64,000 nucleotides of DNA from Apostichopus japonicus (lineage: Eukaryota; Echinodermata; Holothuroidea; Aspidochirotida; Stichopodidae): positions 260,501 to 324,500 of the forward strand of contig NC_092581.1 in the NCBI RefSeq assembly GCF_037975245.1. The letters are read 5' to 3'. This document shows, piece by piece, positions 20,001-33,500 of the stretch. Position 1 is the stretch's first letter; every line of letters begins with the position of its first letter. The notes beneath the pieces are model-generated. The model did no database searches and was not told the origin of the DNA. It worked only from the letters and a program-made list of their open reading frames with translations. Position numbers and translations under genes: made by a program.

Positions 20001-23000
20001 TAAGTATTAGAAACGAACATAGATTTATATCAACTGCTGTCGTGGCGCGGTTGGTTGCTCTGTACCTCGAGAGCGTGACGTATTTTGGATCGCGGGCTCG
20101 AGACCAGGTGGGGGCAGTTTGCTTTTGCCGCGATCTTATACGGTCTCTGGGAACTTTAAGTATTAGAAACGAACTTAGATTTATATCAACTGCTGTCGTG
20201 GCGCGGTTGGTTGCTCTGTACCTCGAGAGCGTGACGTATTTTGGATCGCGGGCTCGAGACCAGGTGGGGGCAGTTTGCTTTTGCCGCGATCTGGTACGGT
20301 CTCTGGAACTTTAAGTATTAGAAACGGACATAGATTTATATCAACTGCTGTCGTGGCGCGGTTGGTTGCTCTGTACCTCGAGAGCGTGACGTATTTTGGA
20401 TCGCGGGCTCGAGACCAGGTGGGGGCAGTTTGCTTTTGCCGCGATCTGGTACGGTCTCTGGAACTTTAAGTATTAGAAACGGACATAGATTTATATCAAC
20501 TGCTGTCGTGGCGCGGTTGGTTTCTCTGTACCTCGAGAGCGTGACGTATTTTGGATCGCGGGCTCGAGACCAGGTGGGGGCAGTTTGCTTTTGCCGCGAT
20601 CTCATACGGTCTCTGAGAACTTTAAGTATTAGAAACGAACATAGATTTATATCAACTGCTGTCGTGGCGCGGTTGGTTGCTCTGTACCTCGAGAGCGTGA
20701 CGTATTTTGGATCGCGGGCTCAAGACCAGGTGGAGGCAGTTTGCTTTTGCCGCGATCTCATACGGTCTCTGGAACTTTAAGTATTAGAAACGAACATAGA
20801 TTTATATCAACTGCTGTCGTGGCGCGGTTGGTTGCTCTGTACCTCGAGAGCGTGACGTATTTTGGATCGCGGGCTCGAGACCAGGTGGGGGCAGTTTGCT
20901 TTTGCCGCGATCTCATACGGTCTCTGGGAACTTTAAGTATTAGAAACGAACATAGATTTATATCAACTGCTGTCGTGGCGCGGTTGGTTGCTCTGTACCT
21001 CGAGAGCGTGACGTATTTTGGATCGCGGGCTCGAGACCAGGTGGGGGCAGTTTGCTTTTGCCGCGATCCCATACGGTCTCTGGAACTTTAAGTATTAGAA
21101 ACGAACATAGATTTATATCAACTGCTGTCGTGGCGCGGTTGGTTGCTCTGTACCTCGAGAGCGTGACGTATTTTGGATCGCGGGCTCGAGACCAGGTGGG
21201 GGCAGTTAGCTTTTTCCGCGATCCCATACGGTCTCTGAGAACTTTAAGTATTAGAAACGAACATAGATTTATATCAACTGCTGTCGTGGCGCGGTTGGTT
21301 GCTCTGTACCTCGAGAGCGTGACGTATTTTGGATCGCGGGCTCGAGACCAGGTGGGGGCAGTTTGCTTTTGCCGCGATCCCATACGGTCTCTGGAACTTT
21401 AAGTATTAGAAACGAACATAGATTTATATCAACTGCTGTCGTGGCGCGGTTGGTTGCTCTGTACCTCGAGAGCGTGACGTATTTTGGATCGCGGGCTCGA
21501 GACCAGGTGGGGGCAGTTTGCTTTTTCCGCGATCCCATACGGTCTCTGGAACTTTAAGTATTAGAAACGGACATAGATTTATATCAACTGCTGTCGTGGC
21601 GCGGTTGGTTGCTCTGTACCTCGAGAGCGTGACGTATTTTGGATCGCGGGCTCGAGACCAGGTGGGGGCAGTTTGCTTTTGCCCCGATCTCATACGGTCT
21701 CTGGGAACTTTAAGTATTAGAAACGAACATAGATTTATATCAACTGCTGTCGTGGCGCGGTTGGTTGTGCTCTGTACCTCGAGAGCGTGACGTATTTTGG
21801 ATCGCGGGCTCGAGACCAGGTGGGGGCAGTTTGCTTTTGCCGCGATCTTATACGGTCTCTGGGAACTTTAAGTATTAGAAACGAACATAGATTTATATCA
21901 ACTGCTGTCGTGGCGCGGTTGGTTGCTCTGTACCTCGAGAGCGTGACGTATTTTGGATCGCGGGCTCGAGACCAGGTGGGGGCAGTTTGCTTTTGCCGCG
22001 ATCTTATACGGTCTCTGGGAACTTTAAGTATTAGAAACGAACATAGATTTATATCAACTGCTGTCGTGGCGCGGTTGGTTGCTCTGTACCTCGAGAGCGT
22101 GACGTATTTTGGATCGCGGGCTCGAGACCAGGTGGGGGCAGTTTGCTTTTGCCGCGATCTTATACGGTCTCTGGGAACTTTAAGTATTAGAAACGAACAT
22201 AGATTTATATCAACTGCTGTCGTGGCGCGGTTGGTTGCTCTGTACCTCGAGAGCGTGACGTATTTTGGATCGCGGGCTCGAGACCAGGTGGGGGCAGTTT
22301 GCTTTTGCCGCGATCTTATACGGTCTCTGGGAACTTTAAGTATTAGAAACGAACATAGATTTATATCAACTGCTGTCGTGGCGCGGTTGGTTGCTCTGTA
22401 CCTCGAGAGCGTGACGTATTTTGGATCGCGGGCTCGAGACCAGGTGGGGGCAGTTTGCTTTTGCCGCGATCTTATACGGTCTCTGGGAACTTTAAGTATT
22501 AGAAACGAACATAGATTTATATCAACTGCTGTCGTGGCGCGGTTGGTTGCTCTGTACCTCGAGAGCGTGACGTATTTTGGATCGCGGGCTCGAGACCAGG
22601 TGGGGGCAGTTAGCTTTTTCCGCGATCCCATACGGTCTCTGAGAACTTTAAGTATTAGAAACGAACATAGATTTATATCAACTGCTGTCGTGGCGCGGTT
22701 GGTTGCTCTGTACCTCGAGAGCGTGACGTATTTTGGATCGCGGGCTCGAGACCAGGTGTGGGCAGTTTGCTTTTTCCGCGATCCCATACGGTCTCTGGAA
22801 CTTTAAGTATTAGAAACGGACATAGATTTATATCAACTGCTGTCGTGGCGCGGTTGGTTGCTCTGTACCTCGAGAGCGTGACGTATTTTGGATCGCGGGC
22901 TCGAGACCAGGTGGGGGCAGTTTGCTTTTGCCGCGATCTCATACGGTCTCTGGGAACTTTAAGTATTAGAAACGAACATAGATTTATATCAACTGCTGTC

Positions 23001-24500
23001 GTGGCGCGGTTGGTTGTGCTCTGTACCTCGAGAGCGTGACGTATTTTGGATCGCGGGCTCGAGACCAGGTGGGGGCAGTTTGCTTTTGCCGCGATCTTAT
23101 ACGGTCTCTAGGAACTTTAAGTATTAGAAACGAACATAGATTTATATCAACTGCTGTCGTGGCGCGGTTGGTTGCTCTGTACCTCGAGAGCGTGACGTAT
23201 TTTGGATCGCGGGCTCGAGACCAGGTGGGGGCAGTTTGCTTTTGCCGCGATCTTATACGGTCTCTGGGAACTTTAAGTATTAGAAACGAACATAGATTTA
23301 TATCAACTGCTGTCGTGGCGCGGTTGGTTGCTCTGTACCTCGAGAGCGTGACGTATTTTGGATCGCGGGCTCGAGACCAGGTGGGGGCAGTTTGCTTTTG
23401 CCGCGATCTTATACGGTCTCTGGGAACTTTAAGTATTAGAAACGAACATAGATTTATATCAACTGCTGTCGTGGCGCGGTTGGTTGCTCTGTACCTCGAG
23501 AGCGTGACGTATTTTGGATCGCGGGCTCGAGACCAGGTGGGGGCAGTTTGCTTTTGCCGCGATCTTATACGGTCTCTGGGAACTTTAAGTATTAGAAACG
23601 AACATAGATTTATATCAACTGCTGTCGTGGCGCGGTTGGTTGCTCTGTACCTCGAGAGCGTGACGTATTTTGGATCGCGGGCTCGAGACCAGGTGGGGGC
23701 AGTTAGCTTTTTCCGCGATCCCATACGGTCTCTGAGAACTTTAAGTATTAGAAACGAACATAGATTTATATCAACTGCTGTCGTGGCGCGGTTGGTTGCT
23801 CTGTACCTCGAGAGCGTGACGTATTTTGGATCGCGGGCTCGAGACCAGGTGGGGGCAGTTTGCTTTTGCCGCGATCCCATACGGTCTCTGGAACTTTAAG
23901 TATTAGAAACGAACATAGATTTATATCAACTGCTGTCGTGGCGCGGTTGGTTGCTCTGTACCTCGAGAGCGTGACGTATTTTGGATCGCGGGCTCGAGAC
24001 CAGGTGGGGGCAGTTTGCTTTTTCCGCGATCCCATACGGTCTCTGGAACTTTAAGTATTAGAAACGGACATAGATTTATATCAACTGCTGTCGTGGCGCG
24101 GTTGGTTGCTCTGTACCTCGAGAGCGTGACGTATTTTGGATCGCGGGCTCGAGACCAGGTGGGGGCAGTTTGCTTTTGCCGCGATCTCATACGGTCTCTG
24201 GGAACTTTAAGTATTAGAAACGAACAGAGATTTATATCAACTGCTGTCGTGGCGCGGTTGGTTGTGCTCTGTACCTCGAGAGCGTGACGTATTTTGGATC
24301 GCGGGCTCGAGACCAGGTGGGGGCAGTTTGCTTTTGCCGCGATCTTATACGGTCTCTGGGAACTTTAAGTATTAGAAACGAACATAGATTTATATCAACT
24401 GCTGTCGTGGCGCGGTTGGTTGCTCTGTACCTCGAGAGCGTGACGTATTTTGGATCGCGGGCTCGAGACCAGGTGGGGGCAGTTTGCTTTTGCCGCGATC
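20001..24500 (+). repeat. Array domain 5: GATCCC/CTTTTTCC units in ~1,249-bp blocks
   Basis: A recurrent order of unit types (TAGCTTTTTCCGCGATCCCAT, then TTGCTTTTGCCGCGATCCC, then TTGCTTTTTCCGCGATCCC, then ACGGACATAG, then a GTTGTGCTC unit) appears at about 21.1-21.8 kb and again at about 23.7-24.3 kb, with a related shortened version at about 22.6-23.0 kb. GTTGTGCTC units fall 1,249 bp apart (near 21765, 23014 and 24263), which is 8 units. The number of plain units inside a block differs (five or four), so blocks have gained or lost single units. Confidence 0.8.
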
Positions 24501-27500
24501 TCATACGGTCTCTGTGAACTTTAAGTATTAGAAACGAACATAGATTTATATCAACTGCTGTCGTGGCGCGGTTGGTTGCTCTGTACCTCGAGAGCGTGAC
24601 GTATTTTGGATCGCGGGCTCGAGACCAGGTGGGGGCAGTTTGCTTTTGCCGCGATCTTATACGGTCTCTGGGAACTTTAAGTATTAGAAACGAACATAGA
24701 TTTATATCAACTGCTGTCGTGGCGCGGTTGGTTGCTCTGTACCTCGAGAGCGTGACGTATTTTGGATCGCGGGCTCGAGACCAGGTGGGGGCAGTTTGCT
24801 TTTACCGCGATCTCATACGGTCTCTGGAACTGTAAGTATTAGAAACGAACATAGATTTATATCAACTGCTGTCGTGGCGCGGTTGGTTGCTCTGTACCTC
24901 GAGAGCGTGACGTATTTTGGATCGCGGGCTCGAGACCAGGTGGGGGCAGTTAGCTTTTGCCGCGATCTCATACGGTCTCTGGAACTTTAAGTATTAGAAA
25001 CGAACATAGATTTATATCAACTGCTGTCGTGGCGCGGTTGGTTGCTCTGTACCTCGAGAGCGTGACGTATTTTGGATCGCGGGCTCGAGACCAGGTGGGG
25101 GCAGTTTGCTTTTGCCGCGATCTTATACGGTCTCTGGAACTTTAAGTATTAGAAACGAACATAGATTTATATCAACTGCTGTCGTGGCGCGGTTGGTTGC
25201 TCTGTACCTCGAGAGCGTGACGTATTTTGGATCGCGGGCTCGAGACCAGGTGGGGGCAGTTAGCTTTTTCCGCGATCTCATACGGTCTCTGGAACTTTAA
25301 GTATTAGAAACGAACTTAGATGTATATCAACTGCTGTCGTGGCGCGGTTGGTTGCTCTGTACTTCGAGAGCGTGACGTATTTTGGATCGCGGGCTCGAGA
25401 CCAGGTGGGGGCAGTTTGCTTTTGCCGCGATCTTATACGGTCTCTGGGAACTTTAAGTATTAGAAACGAACATAGATTTATATCAACTGCTGTCGTGGCG
25501 CGGTTGGTTGCTCTGTACCTCGAGAGCGTGACGTATTTTGGATCGCGGGCTCGAGACCAGGTGGGGGCAGTTTGCTTTTGCCGCGATCTTATGCGGTCTC
25601 TGGGAACTTTAAGTATTAGAAACGAACATAGATTTATATCAACTGCTGTCGTGGCGCGGTTGGTTGCTCTGTACCTCGAGAGCGTGACGTATTTTGGATC
25701 GCGGGCTCGAGACCAGGTGGGGGCAGTTTGCTTTTGCCGCGATCTTATACGGTCTCTGGGAACTTTAAGTATTAGAAACGAACATAGATTTATATCAACT
25801 GCTGTCGTGGCGCGGTTGGTTGCTCTGTACCTCGAGAGCGTGACGTATTATGGATCGCGGGCTCGAGACCAGGTGGGGGCAGTTTGCTTTTGCCGCGATC
25901 TTATACGGTTTCTGGGAACTTTAAGTATTAGAAACGAACATAGATTTATATCAATTGCTGTCGTGGCGCGGTTGGTTGCTCTGTACCTCGAGAGCGTGAC
26001 GTATTTTGGATCGCGGGCTCGAGACCAGGTGGGGGCAGTTTGCTTTTGCCGCGATCTTATACGGTCTCTGGGAACTTTAAGTATTAGAAACGAACATAGA
26101 TTTATATCAACTGCTGTCGTGGCGCGGTTGGTTGCTCTGTACCTCGAGAGCGTGACGTATTTTGGATCGCGGGCTCGAGACCAGGTGGGGGCAGTTTGCT
26201 TTTGCCGCGATCTCATACGGTCTCTGGAACTTTAAGTATTAGAAACGAACATAGATTTATATCAACTGCTGTCGTGGCGCGGTTGGTTGCTCTGTACCTC
26301 GAGAGCGTGACGGATTTTGGATCGCGGGCTCGAGACCAGGTGGGGGCAGTTTGCTTTTGCCGCGATCTGGTACGGTCTCTGGAACTTTAAGTATTAGAAA
26401 CGAACATAGATTTATATCAACTGCTGTCGTGGCGCGGTTGGTTGTTCTCTGTACCTCGGGAGCGTGACGTATTTTGGATCGCGGGCTCGAGACCAGGTGG
26501 GGGCAGTTAGCTTTTTCCGCGATCTCATACGGTCTCTGGAACTTTAAGTATTAGAAACGAACATAGATTTATATCAACTGCTGTCGTGGCGCGGTTGGTT
26601 GCTCTGTACCTCGAGAGCGTGACGTATTTTGGATCGCGGGCTCGAGACCAGGTGGGGGCAGTTAGCTTTTGCCGCGATCTCATACGGTCTCTGGAACTTT
26701 AAGTATTAGAAACGAACATAGATTTATATCAACTGCTGTCGTGGCGCGGTTGGTTGCTCTGTACCTCGAGAGCGTGACGTATTTTGGATCGCGGGCTCGA
26801 GACCAGGTGGGGGCAGTTAGCTTTTTCCGCGATCTCATACGGTCTCTGGAACTTTAAGTATTAGAAACGAACATAGATTTATATCAACTGCTGTCGTGGC
26901 GCGGTTGGTTGCTCTGTACCTCGAGAGCGTGACGTATTTTGGATCGCGGGCTCGAGACCAGGTGGGGGCAGTTTGCTTTTGCCGCGATCTTATACGGTCT
27001 CAGGGAACTTTAAGTATTAGAAACGAACATAGATTTATATCAACTGCTGTCGTGGCGCGGTTGGTTGCTCTGTACCTCGAGAGCGTGACGTATTTTGGAT
27101 CGCGGGCTCGAGACCAGGTGGGGGCTGTTTGCTTTTGCCGCGATCTTATACGGTCTCTGGGAACTTTAAGTATTAGAAACGAACATAGATTTATATCAAC
27201 TGCTGTCGTGGCGCGGTTGGTTGCTCTGTACCTCGAGAGCGTGACGTATTTTGGATCGCGGGCTCGAGACCAGGTGGGGGCAGTTTGCTTTTGCCGCGAT
27301 CTTATGCGGTCTCTGGGAACTTTAAGTATTAGAAACGAACATAGATTTATATCAACTGCTGTCGTGGCGCGGTTGGTTGCTCTGTACCTCGAGAGCGTGA
27401 CGTATTTTGGATCGCGGGCTCGAGACCAGGTGGGGGCAGTTTGCTTTTGCCGCGATCTAATACGGTCACCTGGGAACTTTAAGTATTAGAAACGAACATA

Positions 27501-30500
27501 GATTTATATCAACTGCTGTCGTGGCGCGGTTGGTTGCTCTGTACCTCGAGAGCGTGACGTATTTTGGATCGCGGGCTCGAGACCAGGTGGGGGCAGTTTG
27601 CTTTTGCCGCGATCTCATACGGTCTCTGGGAACTTTAAGTATTAGAAACGAACATAGATTTATATCAACTGCTGTCGTGGCGCGGTTGGTTGCTCTGTAC
27701 CTCGAGAGCGTGACGTATTTTGGATCGCGGGCTCGAGACCAGGTGGGGGCAGTTTGCTTTTGCCGCGATCTCATACGGTCTCTGGAACTTTAAGTATTAG
27801 AAACGAACATAGATTTATATCAACTGCTGTCGTGGCGCGGTTGGTTGCTCTGTACCTCGAGAGCGTGACGTATTTTGGATCGCGGGCTCGAGACCAGGTG
27901 GGGGCAGTTTGCTTTTGCCGCGATCTTATACGGTCTCTGGGAACTTTAAGTATTAGAAACGAACATAGATTTATATCAACTGCTGTCGTGGCGCGGTTGG
28001 TTGCTCTGTACCTCGAGAGCGTGACGTATTTTGGATCGCGGGCTCGAGACCAGGTGGGGGCAGTTTGCTTTTGCCGCGATCTGGTACGGTCTCTGGGAAC
28101 TTTAAGTATTAGAAACGAACATAGATTTATATCAACTGCTGTCGTGGCGCGGTTGGTTGCTCTGTACCTCGAGAGCGTGACGTATTTTGGATCGCGGGCT
28201 CGAGACCAGGTGGGGGCAGTTAACTTTTTCCGCGATCTGATACGGTCTCTGGAACTTTAAGTATTAGAAACGAACATAGATTTATATCAACTGCTGTCGT
28301 GGCGCGGTTGGTTGCTCTGTACCTCGAGAGCGTGACGTATTTTGGATCGCGGGCTCGAGACCAGGTGGGGGCAGTTTGCTTTTGCCGCGATCTGGTACGG
28401 TCTCTGGGAACTTTAAGTATTAGAAACGAACATAGATTTATATCAACTGCTGTCGTGGCGCGGTTGGTTGCTCTGTACCTCGAGAGCGTGACGTATTTTG
28501 GATCGCGGGCTCGAGACCAGGTGGGGGCAGTTTGCTTTTGCCGCGATCTTATACGGTCTCTGGGAACTTTAAGTATTAGAAACGAACATAGATTTATATC
28601 AACTGCTGTCGTGGCGCGGTTGGTTGCTCTGTACCTCGAGAGCGTGACGTATTTTGGATCGCGGGCTCGAGACCAGGTGGGGGCAGTTTGCTTTTGCCGC
28701 GATCTCATACGGTCTCTGGGAACTTTAAGTATTAGAAACGAACATAGATTTATATCAACTGCTGTCGTGGCGCGGTTGGTTGCTCTGTACCTCGAGAGCG
28801 TGACGTATTTTGGATCGCGGGCTCGAGACCAGGTGGGGGCAGTTTGCTTTTGCCGCGATCTCATACGGTCTCTGGAACTTTAAGTATTAGAAACGAACAT
28901 AGATTTATATCAACTGCTGTCGTGGCGCGGTTGGTTGCTCTGTACCTCGAGAGCGTGACGTATTTTGGATCGCGGGCTCGAGACCAGGTGGGGGCAGTTT
29001 GCTTTTGCCGCGATCTTATACGGTCTCTGGGAACTTTAAGTATTAGAAACGAACATAGATTTATATCAACTGCTGTCGTGGCGCGGTTGGTTGCTCTGTA
29101 CCTCGAGAGCGTGACGTATTTTGGATCGCGGGCTCGAGACCAGGTGGGGGCAGTTTGCTTTTGCCGCGATCTGGTACGGTCTCTGGGAACTTTAAGTATT
29201 AGAAACGAACATAGATTTATATCAACTGCTGTCGTGGCGCGGTTGGTTGCTCTGTACCTCGAGAGCGTGACGTATTTTGGATCGCGGGCTCGAGACCAGG
29301 TGGGGGCAGTTTGCTTTTGCCGCGATCTTATACGGTCTCTGGGAACTTTAAGTATTAGAAACGAACATAGATTTATATCAACTGCTGTCGTGGCGCGGTT
29401 GGTTGCTCTGTACCTCGAGAGCGTGACGTATTTTGGATCGCGGGCTCGAGACCAGGTGGGGGCAGTTTGCTTTTGCCGCGATCTGGTACGGTCTCTGGGA
29501 ACTTTAAGTATTAGAAACGAACATAGATTTATATCAACTGCTGTCGTGGCGCGGTTGGTTGCTCTGTACCTCGAGAGCGTGACGTATTTTGGATCGCGGG
29601 CTCGAGACCAGGTGGGGGCAGTTTGCTTTTGCCGCGATCTTATACGGTCTCTGGGAACTTTAAGTATTAGAAACGAACATAGATTTATATCAACTGCTGT
29701 CGTGGCGCGGTTGGTTGCTCTGTACCTCGAGAGCGTGACGTATTTTGGATCGCGGGCTCGAGACCAGGTGGGGGCAGTTTGCTTTTGCCGCGATCTTATA
29801 CGGTTTCTGGGAACTTTAAGTATTAGAAACGAACATAGATTTATATCAATTGCTGTCGTGGCGCGGTTGGTTGCTCTGTACCTCGAGAGCGTGACGTATT
29901 TTGGATCGCGGGCTCGAGACCAGGTGGGGGCAGTTTGCTTTTGCCGCGATCTCATACGGTCTCTGAGAACTTTAAGTATTAGAAACGAACATAGATTTAT
30001 ATCAACTGCTGTCGTGGCGCGGTTGGTTGCTCTGTACCTCGAGAGCGTGACGTATTTTGGATCGCGGGCTCGAGACCAGGTGGGGGCAGTTTGCTTTTGC
30101 CGCGATCTCATACGGTCTCTGGAACTTTAAGTATTAGAAACGAACATAGATTTATATCAACTGCTGTCGTGGCGCGGTTGGTTGCTCTGTACCTCGAGAG
30201 CGTGACGTATTTTGGATCGCGGGCTCGAGACCAGGTGGGGGCAGTTTGCTTTTGCCGCGATCTTATGCGGTCTCTGGGAACTTTAAGTATTAGAAACGAA
30301 CATAGATTTATATCAACTGCTGTCGTGGCGCGGTTGGTTGCTCTGTACCTCGAGAGCGTGACGTATTTTGGATCGCGGGCTCGAGACCAGGTGGGGGCAG
30401 TTTGCTTTTGCCGCGATCTTATACGGTCTCTGGGAACTTTAAGTATTAGAAACGAACATAGATTTATATCAACTGCTGTCGTGGCGCGGTTGGTTGCTCT

Positions 30501-33500
30501 GTACCTCGAGAGCGTGACGTATTTTGGATCGCGGGCTCGAGACCAGGTGGGGGCAGTTTGCTTTTGCCGCGATCTCATACGGTCTCTGGAACTTTAAGTA
30601 TTAGAAACGAACATAGATTTATATCAACTGCTGTCGTGGCGCGGTTGGTTGCTCTGTACCTCGAGAGCGTGACGTATTTTGGATCGCGGGCTCGAGACCA
30701 GGTGGGGGCAGTTTGCTTTTGCCGCGATCTTATACGGTCTCTGGGAACTTTAAGTATTAGAAACGAACATAGATTTATATCAACTGCTGTCGTGGCGCGG
30801 TTGGTTGCTCTGTACCTCGAGAGCGTGACGTATTTTGGATCGCGGGCTCGAGACCAGGTGGGGGCAGTTTGCTTTTGCCGCGATCTTATACGGTCTCTGG
30901 GAACTTTAAGTATTAGAAACGAACATAGATTTATATCAACTGCTGTCGTGGCGCGGTTGGTTGCTCTGTACCTCGAGAGCGTGACGTATTTTGGATCGCG
31001 GGCTCGAGACCAGGTGGGGGCAGTTTGCTTTTGCCGCGATCTTATACGGTCTCTGGGAACTTTAAGTATTAGAAACGAACATAGATTTATATCAACTGCT
31101 GTCGTGGCGCGGTTGGTTGCTCTGTACCTCGAGAGCGTGACGTATTTTGGATCGCGGGCTCGAGACCAGGTGGGGGCAGTTTGCTTTTGCCGCGATCTTA
31201 TACGGTCTCTGGAACTTTAAGTATTAGAAACGAACATAGATTTATATCAACTGCTGTCGTGGCGCGGTTGGTTGCTCTGTACCTCGAGAGCGTGACGTAT
31301 TTTGGATCGCGGGCTCGAGACCAGGTGGGGGCAGTTTGCTTTTGCCGCGATCTCATACGGTCTCTGGAACTTTAAGTATTAGAAACGAACATAGATTTAT
31401 ATCAACTGCTGTCGTGGCGCGGTTGGTTGCTCTGTACCTCGAGAGCGTGACGTATTTTGGATCGCGGGCTCGAGACCAGGTGGGGGCAGTTTGCTTTTGC
31501 CGCGATCTTATACGGTCTCTGGGAACTTTAAGTATTAGAAACGAACATAGATTTATATCAACTGCTGTCGTGGCGCGGTTGGTTGCTCTGTACCTCGAGA
31601 GCGTGACGTATTTTGGATCGCGGGCTCGAGACCAGGTGGGGGCAGTTTGCTTTTGCCGCGATCTTATACGGTTTCTGGGAACTTTAAGTATTAGAAACGA
31701 ACATAGATTTATATCAACTGCTGTCGTGGCGCGGTTGGTTGCTCTGTACCTCGAGAGCGTGACGTATTTTGGATCGCGGGCTCGAGACCAGGTGGGGGCA
31801 GTTTGCTTTTGCCGCGATCTTATACGGTTTCTGGGAACTTTAAGTATTAGAAACGAACATAGATTTATATCAATTGCTGTCGTGGCGCGGTTGGTTGCTC
31901 TGTACCTCGAGAGCGTGACGTATTTTGGATCGCGGGCTCGAGACCAGGTGGGGGCAGTTTGCTTTTGCCGCGATCTTATACGGTCTCTGGGAACTTTAAG
32001 TATTAGAAACGAACATAGATTTATATCAACTGCTGTCGTGGCGCGGTTGGTTGCTCTGTACCTCGAGAGCGTGACGTATTTTGGATCGCGGGCTCGAGAC
32101 CAGGTGGGGGCAGTTTGCTTTTGCCGCGATCTCATACGGTCTCTGGAACTTTAAGTATTAGAAACGAACATAGATTTATATCAACTGCTGTCGTGGCGCG
32201 GTTGGTTGCTCTGTACCTCGAGAGCGTGACGTATTTTGGATCGCGGGCTCGAGACCAGGTGGGGGCAGTTTGCTTTTGCCGCGATCTTATGCGGTCTCTG
32301 GGAACTTTAAGTATTAGAAACGAACATAGATTTATATCAACTGCTGTCGTGGCGCGGTTGGTTGCTCTGTACCTCGAGAGCGTGACGTATTTTGGATCGC
32401 GGGCTCGAGACCAGGTGGGGGCAGTTTGCTTTTGCCGGGATCTGGTACGGTCTCTGGGAACTTTAAGTATTAGAAACGAACATAGATTTATATCAACTGC
32501 TGTCGTGGCGCGGTTGGTTGCTCTGTACCTCGAGAGCGTGAAGTATTTTGGATCGCGGGCTCGAGACCAGGTGGGGGCAGTTTGCTTTTGCCGCGATCTT
32601 ATACGGTCTCTGGGAACTTTAAGTATTAGAAACGAACATAGATTTATATCAACTGCTGTCTTGGCGCGGTTGGTTGTGCTCTGTACCTCGAGAGCGTGAC
32701 GTATTTTGGATCGCGGGCTCGAGACCAGGTGGGGGCAGTTAACTTTTTCCGCGATCTTATACGGTCTCTGGAACTTTAAGTATTAGAAACGAACATAGAT
32801 TTATATCAACTGCTGTCGTGGCGCGGTTGGTTGTGCTCTGTACCTCGAGAGCGTGACGTATTTTGGATCGCGGGCTCGAGACCAGGTGGGGGCAGTTAGC
32901 TTTTTCCGCGATCTTATACGGTCTCTGGAACTTTAATTATTAGAAACGAACATAGATTTATATCAACTGCTGTCGTGGCGCGGTTGGTTGCTCTGTACCT
33001 CGAGAGCGTGACGTATTTTGGATCGCGGGCTCGAGACCAGGTGGGGGCAGTTTGCTTTTGCCGCGATCTGGTACGGTCTCTGGGAACTTTAAGTATTAGA
33101 AACGAACATAGATTTATATCAATTGCTGTCGTGGCGCGGTTGGTTGCTCTGTACCTCGAGAGCGTGACGTATTTTGGATCGCGGGCTCGAGACCAGGTGG
33201 GGGCAGTTTGCTTTTGCCGCGATCTTATACGGTGTCTGGAACTGTAAGTGTTAGAAACGAACATAGATTTATATCAACTGCTGTCGTGGCGCGGTTGGTT
33301 GCTCTCTACCTCGAGAGCGTGACGTATTTTGGATCGCGGGCTCGAGACCAGGTGGGGGCAGTTTGCTTTTGCCGCGATCTTATACGGTCTCTGGGAACTT
33401 TAAGTATTAGAAACGAACATAGATTTATATCAACTGCTGTCGTGGCGCGGTTGGTTGCTCTGTACCTCGAGAGCGTGACGTATTTTGGATCGCGGGCTCG

